Below, piece by piece: positions 49,533 to 62,436 of a DNA stretch of 64,000 nucleotides (position 1 is the stretch's first letter; every line of letters starts with the position of its first letter). A model generated the notes under the pieces. It was given only the letters and a program-made list of their open reading frames with translations. It did not search any database and was not told the DNA's origin. The DNA is from Cymbidium sinense (Eukaryota; Streptophyta; Magnoliopsida; Asparagales; Orchidaceae): the NCBI GenBank assembly GCA_021442155.1, contig CM038232.1, positions 62,217,436-62,281,435 on the forward strand, given 5' to 3'. The position numbers and the translations under genes are program-made.

Positions 49533-50069
49533 TCAGTTGAGTAAGCATATCTCTGGATCAAAAAGAGCCTTGATTAATGATTCTCTCATCTCTTTGAATA
49601 AGATAAGGGCATCATATATGCTTAGTTTAGTTGACAACTTTCTTAGGTGAGCGAGGATATTGTAATCAACTCTAGGCTGATACTCCACAACATATCCATG
49701 GGTGGAGCATCCTGTGGAGGGGTTCTTGCTCATTGGTACTAATGACTTATTTTCCCTTATCTTGAGGTGCTGCCCTAGGAGGTAGAACCTGCCACTACGG
49801 AGGTTAACTTTGGTGATATCTTGTTGCGGTTTAGTGGAAGATTCTACCTGCTTGTTATGCTCACCCACAACTTCTCTTATAGGACTCTCAGAATCAGATG
49901 ATGATTCCAAGTCTATCTCAAGAGGTGAACCTATATTGTTCAGAAAAGAAAAGTCCGTTTCTGAATCAGAAAGAGGATGACCGAAGTTGTTATAATTATT
50001 TAGATTTGGAGAGTTTTCTAAAAGAGTGGAGTCAGACAACTCATCAGAAGTGACACAGATGTAATTCAA
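49533..50069 (-). pseudogene. Polyprotein segment upstream of the protease (element B)
   Basis: A 178-codon open piece, Ser- and Asp-rich at first, then VNLRSGRFYLLGQHLK and VEYQPRVDYNILAHLRKLST with KLSIYDALILFKEMRESLIK. This last pattern precedes the protease in Tat-type polyproteins. No gag core (capsid) and no CCHC zinc knuckle is seen here or in the 450 bases before it; a CAG run at 50281-50297 gives poly(Gln). The gag part therefore seems to have been deleted. Confidence 0.6.
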
Positions 50070-50519
50070 ACTAGCTTTATTCCTCGATTTCTTGGATTTA
50101 GAAGGAAGTACATAATAGAAATTTAGTAAAATAAGTGGGGTGAGGGATTTGATGCCCTCATCTGTCGATACAAGATATCTACTAGAAGAAGAGCTAGCTA
50201 AAGTAGTAGATGTAACGGTGGACTGGAGGTTAGACTTGGTCGGTGGTTGCGCTACTTAGCTATCTCGGGCAGGTATGGGCTGCTGCTGCTGCTGCTGAAC
50301 TCCCACTTTTCCCAAGTTGTCTGTGGTAACTTGCGAACCTTCCTTGATGTTGGGGGTTCGAGCTACTTCAGGCACCTACAAGAAAAGTTTCTTGATTTTT
50401 GAAATAATCTTTTTAGAGGTTCGAGATAAGGAGATATCCCAACCTTCTTTTATTTTGAGACTTGCAGGCATCACTTTCCTTTGATTGCTTCAATTGTTGT
50501 TGCTTGATTCTATCTTTTG

Positions 50520-52953
50520 ATCTTGAGTCGGAACTCACATTTCAACAAATTTGGTTATGTTGAATGGGGTTCAAATATTTTGGAGGGATTTTCGATGCTT
50601 CCATTGATTCATATTTGAGTTTGATTTTTATGTTTGTGGACCCTTTATTTAACAAATTTGAGTATGTAAAAAAAGGGTCAATTGATTTTGTTTTTGATTT
50701 TGATTTTAGAATTTACTCACTTAGCAAATTTGGGTATGCTAGATGAGGTATTTGAAAATAATTTTCTTCTTTTGCTTGTTTGTTCATGATGTGAATCATG
50801 TGTGAATTTGGGAATGAGATCCTTAGCAAATTTGTGTATGCTAAATAAATTCCAAATATTTTTGTTTAATTTTTGAAAAGAGGATCTTTGCTTAGCAAAT
50901 TTGGGTATGCTAAATAAAGTCCAAATATGTTTGATTTTGATTTTTGTTAAGAGGATGTTTACTTAGCAAATTTGTGTATGCTAAATAATGAATCCAAATG
51001 TGTTCAATTTTATTTTTGATTTGAAAAGAGGATCTTTACTTAGCAAATTTGGGTATGCTAAATAAAAAATTCAAATGTGTTTTATTTTTGAAAAGATGAT
51101 CTTTACTTAAAAAATTTGGGTATGCTAAATAGAAAATTCAATTGTGTTTAATTTTTATTTTTGATTTGAAAGAGGATATTTACTTAGCAAATTTGGTATG
51201 CTAAATAAATAATCCAAATGTGTTTTGTTTTTGTTTTGATTTTGTATTTTTTTTGAAAGGAGGAATTTCTATTTAACAAACATGGTGTGTTAAATGGAAT
51301 CCAATTTATTTTTTCAATTTTTCTTTTGAAAAATGAAACTCTCATTTGACAAATTTGGGTATGTCAAATGGAATTCCAATGTATTTTGATTTTTTGCAAA
51401 ATAGATTTTCATTTAATAAATTTGGGTATGTAAAATGGAAGTCAATTTTATTTCATATTTCAAAGATGAAGTTTTTTTTTTTCTGTGTGTGATTTATTAA
51501 TTTTTGAAAAGAAAGAAATTTGAACTTAACACATGTGGATTGTGTTGAGTGGATTTTCAAGTGGTGTGATTTTATTTGAAGATAAAATCTCCATCCAACA
51601 AGTTTGGATATATGGAATGAAGAGGCTTATCTTCAAATTTATAATTTTTGAAAAGGAAGAAACTCTAACTTCAACATATATAAGATATATTGAAATGGAG
51701 TTTCAACTTTATGATATGATTTTTATTTACAAATGAAATCTTCATTTAATAAATTTGGGTATATTGAATGAGGATGTTAATTTGTGCTTTTTGAAAAGAT
51801 GATTTTTGATTTTGTTTGAAAGTGAAATCTTCATTCAATAAATTTGGGTGTATTGAATGAGGATGTTCATATGTGCTTTTTGAAATATGATTTTTAAAAT
51901 TTTATTTGAAAATGAAATCTTCATTCAATAAATTTGGGCATATTGAATGAAGATGTTCATTTGTGCTTTTTGAAAAGATGATTTTTTTAATTTTATTTGA
52001 AAATGAAATATTCATTCAATAAATTTGGGTATATTAAATGAGGATATTCATTTGTGCTTTTTGAAAGATGATTTTTGATTTTGTATGAAAATGAAATCTT
52101 CATTCAATAAATTTGGGTATATTGAATGAGGATGTTATTATGTGCTTTTTGAAAAGATGATTTTTGATTTTGTTTGAAAATGAAACCTTCATTCAATAAA
52201 TTTGAGTATATTGAATGAAGATGTGCATATGTGCTTTTCGAAAAATGATTTTTTGATTTTATTTGAAAATGAAATCTTCATTCAATAAATTTGGGTATAT
52301 TGAATGAGGATGTTCATTTGTGCTTTTTGAAAATCTTGAAGATTATTAGATGAGGTTAAGTTATGAAACTTTTTGTGCAAATATTTTATTGTGTGAATTT
52401 TGGAAAAGTGCTTTTTGAAAAGATGATTTTTTGATTTTATTTGAAAATAAAATCTTCATTCAATAAATTTGGGCAGATTGAATGAGGATGTTCATTTGTG
52501 CTTTTTGAAAAGATAATTTTTTATTTTATTTGGAAATATCCTACATATAACAATCTTGAAGATTGTTAGATGAGGTTAAGTTATGAAACCTTTTGTGCAA
52601 ATATTTTATTGTGTGAATTTTGAAAAAGTGCTTTTTGAAAAATGATATTTTACAAAAGATTTATTTTTCTTTATTTCTGAAATGAAATTTACCTTACCAT
52701 AAAGATGTTAAGAAAAAGGTCTTTAGTCATTTCTTTATTAAATTTTATTTTCACCTATTGGGAGACCTAATAGGGGTTTTAAGACCTACATAGAGTGAGA
52801 TCCTAAAACCTAAAGGATGTTGGCTAGCTTAGCTTAAGAATGAAATAAGCTAAGTGCCAACGAAAAAGAAGGATAGTCTCGGACTCATATGAAATACAAA
52901 TTCACTGTCGATACTTGGAGACAATGATCATTTATCAAAGATGGAGAGAGGAA
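50520..52953 (-). repeat. Element B leader: chain of tandem stem-loop units
   Basis: From 50540 to 52480 more than twenty units carry an inverted repeat around a nearly constant 10-base centre, aatttgggta on the plus strand. The right-hand units (about 51745-52480, ~88-base spacing) pair CATTCAATA with TATTGAATG, and at 51909-51946 the arms extend to a perfect 14 bp (ATCTTCATTCAATA / TATTGAATGAAGAT). Around 51330 the arms are CATTTGACA / TGTCAAATG; near 51265, ATTTAACA / TGTTAAAT; from 50715 to 51200, TTAGCA / TGCTAA. The unit classes come in the same order in element A. No coding frame is kept. Confidence 0.85.
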
Positions 52954-52974
52954 CCATCCCCAGCGGAGTCGCTA
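52954..52974 (-). other. Element B primer-binding site
   Basis: Minus strand TAGCGACTCCGCTGGGGAT, eight bases inside the 5' LTR end at 52983. Same type as in element A, with the second base changed. Confidence 0.75.
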
Positions 52975-52982
52975 GAAAAATC

Positions 52983-55900
52983 TGTAGTATTTTTTTATTT
53001 TCATCTTTGAGTAAATGAAAACAAAAATACACTATTTGGATAACACATAGATCCGCATATGTACTTATTAGGATGACCGGGTACGACATTGAGGAATGAT
53101 GTACTATCTCAAGAGACAGAAGTCACCATCTTACAATAGACTTAATCACCTAATAAGGACTCCTAAGGATAATGGGACTTCGAATGTACTAGAGATTCTT
53201 CCCCTACTTTAGATGAAAAAGTAAAGTATGATTATTTTAAACCGGGTTTGTTAAGTTCCCTATCGAGGCAAGCTCCCATAGTTAATTACATCTTAAGGAA
53301 TGAGATTCTTTACGAATACTCTCGATTAAGGTAAATGGTCGTTGTCTCCAAAAATTTCAAAGATTGGACTATCAAAAAATTAATTATTTTTTGAAAAATC
53401 AAGTGAGATTGATCAAAAGGAGGGAGTTATTATTGAAACCAAAAGGAGATGAGTAGGAGATGCTTATGATACTAGGAAGCCTAATGAGCATCCCAAATTA
53501 TCTTATGGTTGGGCTTTATATTTTTTGAAATTTGAGAGAAATTATTTATTTGGGTTGAATTTTTATTAAAAATCTAAGACTTACAATTTCACAAAACAAG
53601 ATCGTGGAAATGCCTAAGAGGCGAGGAATTATGCTTGTAGATAGCAAAGTAAAACAACGACCTCAGATCCTAAATCTATGGAGCTTTGGTGAGGGTGAAG
53701 GCATGACCTAAATCTAAGGCGAAAATGGGCATATGACTTACCTCCATAAGAGAGGATAAATCACCTGACTGTTGTACTTACAACTATCTCGGAGTGGCCT
53801 CCAACTAACACCTCCTATGATTTTAAATACATGTAGGCAAGTCCTATGCTTTGCAAGATAACTAGGTTGTTATTTATTTATAAAAGAGACTAAATCTTTA
53901 ATCACACTTCTTGAGAGACTAGATCATACAGGGCATGAATAATGACCTAAATCTAATGCAAATTTTGTTAAGTTTTATTTTGATTTTTGGAAAATTTATT
54001 TGACACAGGCTATGTGATTTATATGTCTAATGCATGAGAAATTAGTTATTGTCCAAAATTAGAAAGGAGGTGTATTTTCACCATGGCTCTCAAAGGTCAA
54101 GTTATTTTCTCTAGCAAAAGTGGAATCCCTCCATTAGCAAGAGTGAAGCAAGATGATTTTTTATGCTTGATGATGTAGCTAAGTGGTTGTTAAATATTTT
54201 ATTTTCTTGATTTATGTCTTAGGCTTTAGGTGAGGTTATGAGTTATTTAATTTTAATTTTGAATTGATTAATTGGATAGAAAATTTATTTTTTTGTGAGA
54301 GCCTAATTACATCCAGACCATTTATCAATCAATGAAGAAACTAGAAAAATCATGTTATCTTAATGCAGAAGCTAAACAAACATCAAACAATTTTATAAAG
54401 CTAGCGCAAAAGAATAAGAGGCCGATGTGGTCAGGCTCCACCGCACAATCCCAAAAAGGAAAATGGGTAGCCAAGCTCTACCCTTATACAAATCAGATTA
54501 TAAATGAATGATTACAATTTAGAAGGAATTTATGTTATGGGGGTGTTCATTCTTTATTTCTTCTTTTCTTCATCTCTTTCTTTCTTCATTTCTTTCTTTC
54601 TTTTGGTTGGTTGGGATGTGGTTGATCCAAAGCTTCACATGGTGCATAAGACATGGTCTTATGATCAATGTTCATCCTAATCTCTCATAACATTCATTCT
54701 AAATCTTAATTGCAAAATTACATGAAAAATGGAAAAGTAAATCTAATTAAACCTACAAAACAGAGATTAGCTAAACATACCACACAATCCCAAACAGTTA
54801 TAGAAATAATTTGGACTTAACACCCCACACATGGGTAACCAAGTCTACCTGTCCTAATTTGGATTATGCTTAGGGGTATAAGCAACCTGCACAGCAAAAA
54901 TATTTATATTTTTTTATTACAGCTCCCCTTAAGCACAATCCTCTACATAAGTCATGATTTGGCTAAGATCGCCCTATCATCTAGTCTACACATATATATC
55001 TCAACATCCAGTCTAAAAATATTACAACACAAAACAAAAATATGTATTAAACCATACATCTCCTTAATATAGAGCTTAAAATGATGACTTAGCCTAATAT
55101 GTGTGCTATTTAAGGCTTATGTGGTATGTCTTAGCTGGGCTTTAGGTTGAAATTTTCAAAGTGTGAAGGATTCAACTTAGAGGGTGATTTTATTTTAAGT
55201 GATTTAGTTGATTTATTAATTTTAATTGATAATTTGATTTGGTTTGAATGAACCTACATTTAGTTATTAAAGATTATAAAGAAAATAAAGAGAAGAGAAC
55301 TTCTCTTTCATCCCTACCTTAAGTAATTTCTAAGGTAGATTCATCAGTAATTTATCTTTAATGAATATTTTATTATGTGTTTTAATTAACTCTAAATTTA
55401 GATTTATTTTAAATAGCCCTATTCAAATAAGAAATGCATCTTAGGATTAATTAAGGTGAATTATTATCACATAACACACAATCATTTATTTTTTTTCATC
55501 ATGTATGTCATGCATATGAATAAACATAAACATAACTATACATGCAACGCAAACTTTAGCACACTTTGATGAGGAATGCTAAGAGATATTGTTTAAGAAA
55601 ATTTGGATATTCTATGAGTGCATATTTTTATTAAATAGAAAAGAGGGACTCTTTTATCCATTAATCAAATGCACATTTACATCTACAAAAGACATATGTG
55701 AGTACGACGCCATTATTTTCTACACTAGGGGTGTAAGGCATAAGACTTACTTGGGGCTACTTAAAGCCTCGCAACCCCGGGATGTCCAGACTTATATACC
55801 ACTTTCTTAAATACATGTGTATGTACAAAAGGAAACAAATGGATGAAGAGTCATGCAAAAGATTTTTGTGCTTGATTTGGTTATGCAATTTACATGTGTA

Positions 55901-58825
55901 AGTGTGAAGATCCCTCTTAAGTCATAACATAGAAGTAGATAAGAATAGATTTAAGCAAGTGTTATGTTCTTTTCAAATGAACTATACACTTTGTAAATCC
56001 TATTCAAATCTATGTTAAGAAGAGAGAAGAAAATCACATAATGCACATTTTATGTTATAATCACATGCAAGCTTATAAGTACTTATAAGTAACATAACTT
56101 CATTTATAATATTTGATTTATAAGTTTTGAAAATACTTTTGGTTTAATAGTGGTACTAGCCAGTCATATTCTTAACTTTAGTCAAAACTTACAATTTGAC
56201 ATAAAGGAAAATATTTCATTTAATTAAATTTTCAAAAGAGATGAATGTATGATTTCATATGGCAAATGAAATTTAGCATACTTGGAAAGAAACAAAGTGA
56301 TGTAAGCATATGACTTCATTCACCCTAATTAATTCCCAAAAACAATCCTATGAAATAAGATTATTTAAAGTGAATTAAAATTCTTTAAAGAGATTTATAT
56401 TTTTGAGTTTGATTTGAAATTGATTTGTGAGAAAGAATTTACTGGTCCTAACCTATTTCCCCCATGTGTGAGTTACTTTAGTTTTATTTTAGAACAATTA
56501 GATTGATTTTATGTTTTATTTAGATTAAAGTGTAAATTAAATCTATTAATTACCCCTTGCCTATACCACTTTAACATAACTATTCAAGTAATTATGAGCC
56601 AACATATGATATATAATCACATGGAATTTAAATTAGCAATGCACCTAAGAAAGAAATGGGCCTAATATAATTGGCTCACAATTATTGATTAATTAAGCTA
56701 AAGGTTTTAATTAAGTACTCATAACCATCCTACACATGTAGTTTGATTATAATTTCCTTTGAAATCTCTTAGGCTATTGAACACCTAAGAATCTACCCAA
56801 GATGATTAAGTTTTGGAATGATTTGATTCTGAATTTTGATTAATTGAATTTATTAATGAAGTGATTAAGCCATTAATTACAACTTGATTAAATGTCTTCC
56901 AAATGGAGTGAACATAGGGAAAAGAGATTGGAAAAGGAATCTTAATCTCATTCCCTAAGTCCATTTACTATTTCATAGTGATTAACAAGCTTAATTAATG
57001 GGCTCATCACTATTTAATAGGTTAATTAATCACTTAATTAATTAAGGGAGTGATTAGGAGTGAATTAAACAATTCCTATAATTAATCCAACAATAAATTC
57101 CAAGAAAATCATAGGAGGCAGAGGTCATCCCACTAATCAATCCTTGGAAGTTTGGAATTAATTGCTGAAGTAATTAAGAAGTAATTAACATAATTACATC
57201 TCCAATAAAACTCAAATTTAGTGAAATCTACTGTTCAAAATCAATTAAACTTAATTTTATATTATTCCCCTTTGAATTATTTTTAAAATGAACTTGAGTT
57301 TACATTTGTTGGATTTTTTTTACATTTAGTTATGAATTTATGAAGTTTCTGTGATTATTGAATAATTAAATAGCCTAATTAATTAACTAATCCCGTGGGC
57401 ACCACATGGATCGCTGACGCGGTGCGCTTTCCACATGATGCGATGAGATTGGCTATTTAAGGTGCCACATCACGCGTCGTGTTAGCTGGTGGCACAACAC
57501 GCTTTCCCTTAAGCCGTCCGATTAAGGATTAGATGGCCAGGGTTAACCCCGTGGTTATAAAAGATTTAAATCAATGGATCTAATCATTTTAATCAGGGCC
57601 GTCCATTCAAAACACACGGGATGGATGCCCCATAATTCATCTTTTATAGTTGCGGAGGCGAGGCCTTCCGTCCTCCATGATCGAGCTTACTGGCTCAGAT
57701 TAGGTGATTCACCCCATACCATCAAGAGGTGTAGGGAAGAACATCCAACGGCTAGGATCTAATGAGATTACAATTCTCTTCACAAAAGACTAAGCATTTT
57801 TCAATGGAAAATAGGTTTTGAACAATACCTTGCCGGAGGCTATCATTGGCGCTTCCAACAGAGGAGGTAGCTTCGTCTAGTGGAGACGAAGCTCTGTTGA
57901 AAGTTTCAAGTCTTGATTTGAAGTGGACTACCCAATTGACCAAGCTTCCCTTCAATGGCTTGCAGCTTTGATCGAAATCCCTCTTCCCATGGTTTGGTGA
58001 CTTGGGAAAAACTTTGGGTGAGCTCGACTAACTCCCTTGATGGTGCTTGCAAAGTGAATTTCGGTTTGGTGGAGAATTGAGCAAGTTGGAATTTCTCCTC
58101 ACCTCCCCTGTTTTGGCTTTGAAGAAAATCGAGAAGGAGAAATTCAAATGAGCTTGGGAATACTTGCCAAGGCTTGGAGAAGCTTGGCTTTAGTTCTTAG
58201 GGATCAATCGAATTCAGAGTGTCTACTTTGAGTTGGAATGAGGGGGAGTATATCTCTCCCTCCTTGGATTGGACGATCGAGGCTTGCTCTTCCATTTTTG
58301 ATCAATTCAGGAGATTGATTGGGTTGCTTAGGCTGTTAGGGATTCCATGTGCTTCGGTTTTGGTAGTGGAGTGGAGGAGAGGAAGTGCACATGCGCTAGG
58401 TGGGTGTATGCAAGTGGAGCATTTTTATTGGATGGGTCAGTTTGGACTATGGTTGGGCCATGGCTAATCCAAACCCATTGGGTCATGTTCACCACCCTCC
58501 TTGGTGTCCATGTGGTCCACTAGGAGGATGTTAAGTGGCTATGAGAAGAAATTGACCAAATTCTAAGTGAATTTGACCATAAGTTATCCTTTGAATCAAG
58601 GATAAAATAGTTATTTAGCCTTGATTTTGATTTAGGAAGATTTGAAATGATTCAAAAGTAGGTTGTGCTAATTTTCAATTGATTTGGAGTTCATTTGGTT
58701 TGAATTTGTTCAATTTGATCCATTTAGGTCAAAATGGGTCAACTTGGGTCAAGTTGACCAATTGGTCAAATTAGGTCAAACCATGAGTTAGGTCAAGTTC
58801 AAATGATCATTTGGAGCCTATGGGT
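52983..58825 (-). mobile_element. Element B 5' LTR, truncated at its outer end
   Basis: Begins TGTAGTATTT (plus strand) and runs parallel to the 3' LTR for 5843 bases: 'gatccgcatatg' (53051), 'caaccccgggatgtcc' (55780), GC-rich island (57400-57460), and 'ggagcctatgggtg' (58815), where it stops. The 3' LTR carries about 1.67 kb more beyond this point. The break coincides with the start of a further LTR, so the missing part was either displaced by that insertion or lost. Numerous differences from the 3' LTR, many of C-to-T type, show an old insertion. Confidence 0.83.
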
Positions 58826-60506
58826 GTTGTGGTGAAAATTTTTAATTTTTCATCTATCTTTCTTAGAGAAAAATAAATGAAGAATAAAAATATTCAAACA
58901 GTTTCTTGTGTTGGACACTACGTAGATCCGCAGATGTTTTTATTAGGGTGATCGGGTACGACATTGAGGAATGGTGTACTATCTTGAGAGATAGAAGTCA
59001 CCATCATACAATAGACCTGATCACCTTAATAAGGACTCCTATGGACTATGGGTCTTCGGATGTACCAGAGATTCTTCCCCTATTTTATATGAAAAAGTGA
59101 AGCAAGGTTTATTTTAAACTAGGTTCGTTAAATTTCCTATGGAGGCAAGCCCCCATAGTTAATTACATCATAAGGAATGAGATTTTTTAAGAATACTTTC
59201 GATTAAGGTAAATGATCGTTGTCTTCAAAGATTTCAAAGATAGGACTATCAATCAATTGGTTTATTTTTAGTAAATCAAGTGGGATTGATCAAGAGGAGG
59301 TAGTTATTATCAAAACCAAAGGAAGATAAGTAGATGATGCTTATGATACTAGGAAGCTTAGTAAGCATCCCAAACTATCCTATGGTTGAGCTTTATATTT
59401 TTGAAATTGAAGTGATTTATTTGTTTAAGTTGAATTTTTATTAGAAATCTAGGGCATACAATTCCACAACACCAGATCATGGAAATGCCTAAGAGGCGAG
59501 GATTTATGCTTGTAGCCCGAAAGGAAAGTAGTAACTTCTGAACTTAAATCTAAAGAGCTTTGGCAAGGGCCGAAGCACAATCTAAATCTAAGATGAAAAT
59601 GGGTATTTGGTTTACCTCTACAAGAGAGGATAAACCACCCGACTGTTGGACTTACAACCGCTTGGGGGTGGCCGCCAACTAACTCCTATGATTTTAAATA
59701 TATGTAGATAGTCCATATGTTTTGTAAGATAGCTAGACTGTTGTTTATTTAGAAAGAGATTAAGTCCTTAAACACACTCCCTAAGAGACTAGATCATGTA
59801 GGGCATGATTAATGACTTAAATCTAATGCAAATTTTTTTTATATTTTATTTTCATTTTTGGAAAATTCATTTGACACAAGCTATGTGATTCATATGCCTA
59901 ATTCATGAGAAATTAGATTATGGGCTAAAATCAGCAAGAAATGTGTTTTCACCATGGCTCTCAAAGGTCAAGCCAAGTTCCGTGGCAAAGGTAGAAACCA
60001 TCCATAATAAGAGTGAAACAAGATACTTTTTATGCAAGATGTGAAAACATACAACTTCTAGCTAATGAGTTGCTAAATATTTTATCTTGCTTTATAATCT
60101 AGACTTTAGGTGGGGTTATGAGTTATTTAATTTTTAGTTTTAAGTTGATTAGTTAGATAGAAAATTTATTTTTCCTTAAGTGACTAATTGCATCCAGGCT
60201 AATCGTCAAAGCAAGGAAGAAACTAGGAAAACATGCCATCTTAATGCACAAGCTTAAACAAACATCAAACAATTTATAAAGCTAGCGCAAAAGAATAGAA
60301 GGCCTTTGTGGGGACCACACTCAAAATAAATTGGGTAGCTGAGCTCTACCCTTATACAACCCGGATTACAAATGAATTAATTACAATCAAGAAGGAATTC
60401 ATGTTATGAGGGCCTTATTCTTCATTTCTTCAATTTTCTTTCTTCTTTCTTCTTTTGGTTGGTTGGAATGTGGTTACTCCAAAAGCTTCACATGGTACAT
60501 AAGACA
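58826..60506 (-). mobile_element. Element C: start of another LTR of the same family
   Basis: Opens TGTTGTGGTGAAAA, then repeats the LTR landmarks: 'cgtagatccgcagatg' (58920), 'tgatcgggtacgacattgag' (58949), and 'cttcacatggtacataagacat' (60485), where it is cut by the repeat at 60507. About 1.7 kb remains. It lies within B's 5' LTR in the same orientation, which fits a later insertion. Its interior and other LTR are not in the window. Confidence 0.75.
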
Positions 60507-61140
60507 TAGGGCTGCAAACGAACCGAACTAAACCGAACCAAGACCTGTTCAGGCTTGAGCTCGGTAGCACACTGGGAGCTCGAGCTCGGTTCGTTCGTTC
60601 GAGCTTGTCGTTTGAGCTCGGTTCATTTAGCAACCGAGATGTTCAAGCTTGATTTGTGTTTGGTTCATTTACAATTAATCGAGCTCTTATCGAGTAGCTT
60701 GATTGGAATTATAAATGAGCTTAATCGAGTATCTTAACGAGCACTATTATCAAGCCTTAACGAGCAATAATTAAACAAGCCTTAACGAGTTTTAACGAGC
60801 CTTAACGAGCCTTAACGAGCCTTACTGAGCAACAAATAAACGATCCTAAATAAGCCTTAACGAGCTTTAACGAGCCTTAATAAGCATCAAGTAAACAAGC
60901 CTAAACAAGCCTTAACGAGGAAGCGAACTGGCGAGCCTTAATGAGCGACAAGTAAAGCGAGCCTAAACAAGCCTTAACGCTTTAACGAGCCTTAACGAGC
61001 ATTAATGAGCAGCAAGTAAACGAGCCTAAATAGTAAACAAGCACTAAATAATCGAGCCTTAACAAACACTAAAGAAACAAGCCTAAATGAACTAATAAAT
61101 GTGCATAAACAAGCATTTAACAATCATGAATAAACAAACA
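60507..61140 (+). mobile_element. Repeat D: GAGC-rich element with a decanucleotide array
   Basis: Begins TAGGGCTGCAAACG, a terminus typical of plant non-autonomous hAT-like repeats and similar to the inverted end at 13066. From about 60730 the word cttaacgagc and near variants (cctaaacaagc, cctaaataagc) recur many times up to about 61090. Interrupts LTR C. Its far end is not recognised, so it may extend further right or be truncated. Confidence 0.6.
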
Positions 61141-62359
61141 ATATAAATTTGTAAAGAAGAAATTTTATTTTATTTAGGTAAGAAGAAATTTTTTTACATT
61201 TAAGAAAAAAAAATACAAAGTCCAACAGCAAAAGAAAATAGATAATAGACTAAAACTAAGTACAATAAAATAAAATTACATTAACTAACAATCCAACAAC
61301 AAAAGAAAATGAAGGAGATAAACTGCAGCAAGGCGGCAAGGCCAACCAGCTTAATGGAGGTAGACATATATTATATCCCAACACTGAACACTCTAAGCTG
61401 CAGTTGCCAGTTGCTGTAAGTTCTATCCTTTGGTTCCTAGAATTATACACACAAGAATTATGGGGATATAGAAATCAAGCGATTACCACCTTGTGAGTAG
61501 TATAACAAGTAGTATAACAAGCAGATTACCACCTTTTTTTGTTTCCCATTTTAGAGCTCTAAACTCAAATAAGTTCAATGGAAGAATACCTGCTTCAATC
61601 GGTCTGCTCTTCAACTCAAAGATGTTGATAAAGAGTATTAAAATACTGCATTAATACAGAAAATTTAATCAGTTGCAAAGTTCAATTCTCCAAATCTGAA
61701 TCGTGAAAAAATAAAAAATTTAACCAATTGCAAAGTTCAATTCTCCAGATCTGAACCGTGAAAAATAGAAAATTTAAACAGCAAGTATCCTCTATATCAT
61801 ATCCCAACACTGAACACTTGAGTCAAGAAATAAACAATCATTTTGTGAGCTATATTCTTATAATTTATCATTTATAGCTAATCAACTTGTCTTATTTAAA
61901 TGTGGGGTCAACATATGTGAATTACTTGGTAAAAGTGTTTGGGAATTGAAAAAGTAACTTCTTACTTATGAGAATGCAAAAAGTGCTCAAATAAAATGCA
62001 AGTAATAATGAAATCACTTCTTACTTATGAGAGAAACTGACAAACTGTAGCCACCAGATGGGCAGAAATGTAGGGGGAATACCCCAGATGACATCATTAA
62101 CATTCCAACTTTCAACGTAAAGTAAAATTCACACATATAAGTATATTTCCTGTAACAAAATTAACACGAACAAAATTTCCTGTTCTTTCAGAATAACAAT
62201 GACGTGAAGCTTCTACTAGTTTAGTAAATTAGTTTTTCAAACCAATTTTCTATTTGCATCTTAACCAAATGCATAAGAAGCTACAGCATAAATGTGAAAT
62301 AAACAATCATTTTGGGATCTTAAAAATCCCCATACAATCAAATATAAATTTTGATGCAA
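61141..62359. other. Unassigned stretch with short repeats
   Basis: No gene recognised. 'atcccaacactgaacact' appears at 61376 and again near 61802. A 55-base direct repeat ('caaagttcaattctcca') occupies 61661-61770 in two copies. Words aactgcagc (61320) and gctgcagtt (61397) form a short inverted pair. Confidence 0.5.
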
Positions 62360-62436
62360 TACAAATCTTGAGGTGACCACTTAGTGGGATTTAAGGCTTG
62401 TTGTTGTTATTATTTTTGTACAAATCTTGAGGTGAC
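62360..62436 (+). mobile_element. Minimal LINE insertion with an 18-bp target duplication
   Basis: The 18-mer tacaaatcttgaggtgac occurs at 62360-62377 and 62419-62436. Between them lie 41 bases that match the very end of the RTE-type LINEs here: cacttagtgggatt followed by TTG repeats. This is an extreme 5' truncation of a target-primed insertion. Confidence 0.85.

Larger units (their letters stand above)
33541..58825 (-). mobile_element. Element B: Tat/Ogre-type Ty3/gypsy retrotransposon, defective
   Basis: Minus-strand element with 3' LTR (33541-40981), interior (40982-52982) and a truncated 5' LTR (52983-58825). The interior order, read on the minus strand, is primer site, hairpin leader, protease, reverse transcriptase, RNase H, a second RNase H, integrase, and a long tandem-repeat 3' untranslated region. 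The second RNase H and the DLNKACPND-type reverse transcriptase place it in the Tat lineage. Coding parts contain many stops and no clear gag, so it cannot move on its own. It sits in the leader of element A. Its 5' LTR is interrupted at 58826 by another LTR of the same family. The 3' boundary (ggcgccctt before TGTTGACC) lacks an obvious polypurine tract. Confidence 0.85.

Noticed and set aside
50540..52480. Regularly spaced repeats that could suggest a CRISPR array
   Set aside because: This is plant nuclear DNA inside a retrotransposon leader. Units are adjacent diverged tandem copies with self-pairing arms, without unique spacers between identical repeats.
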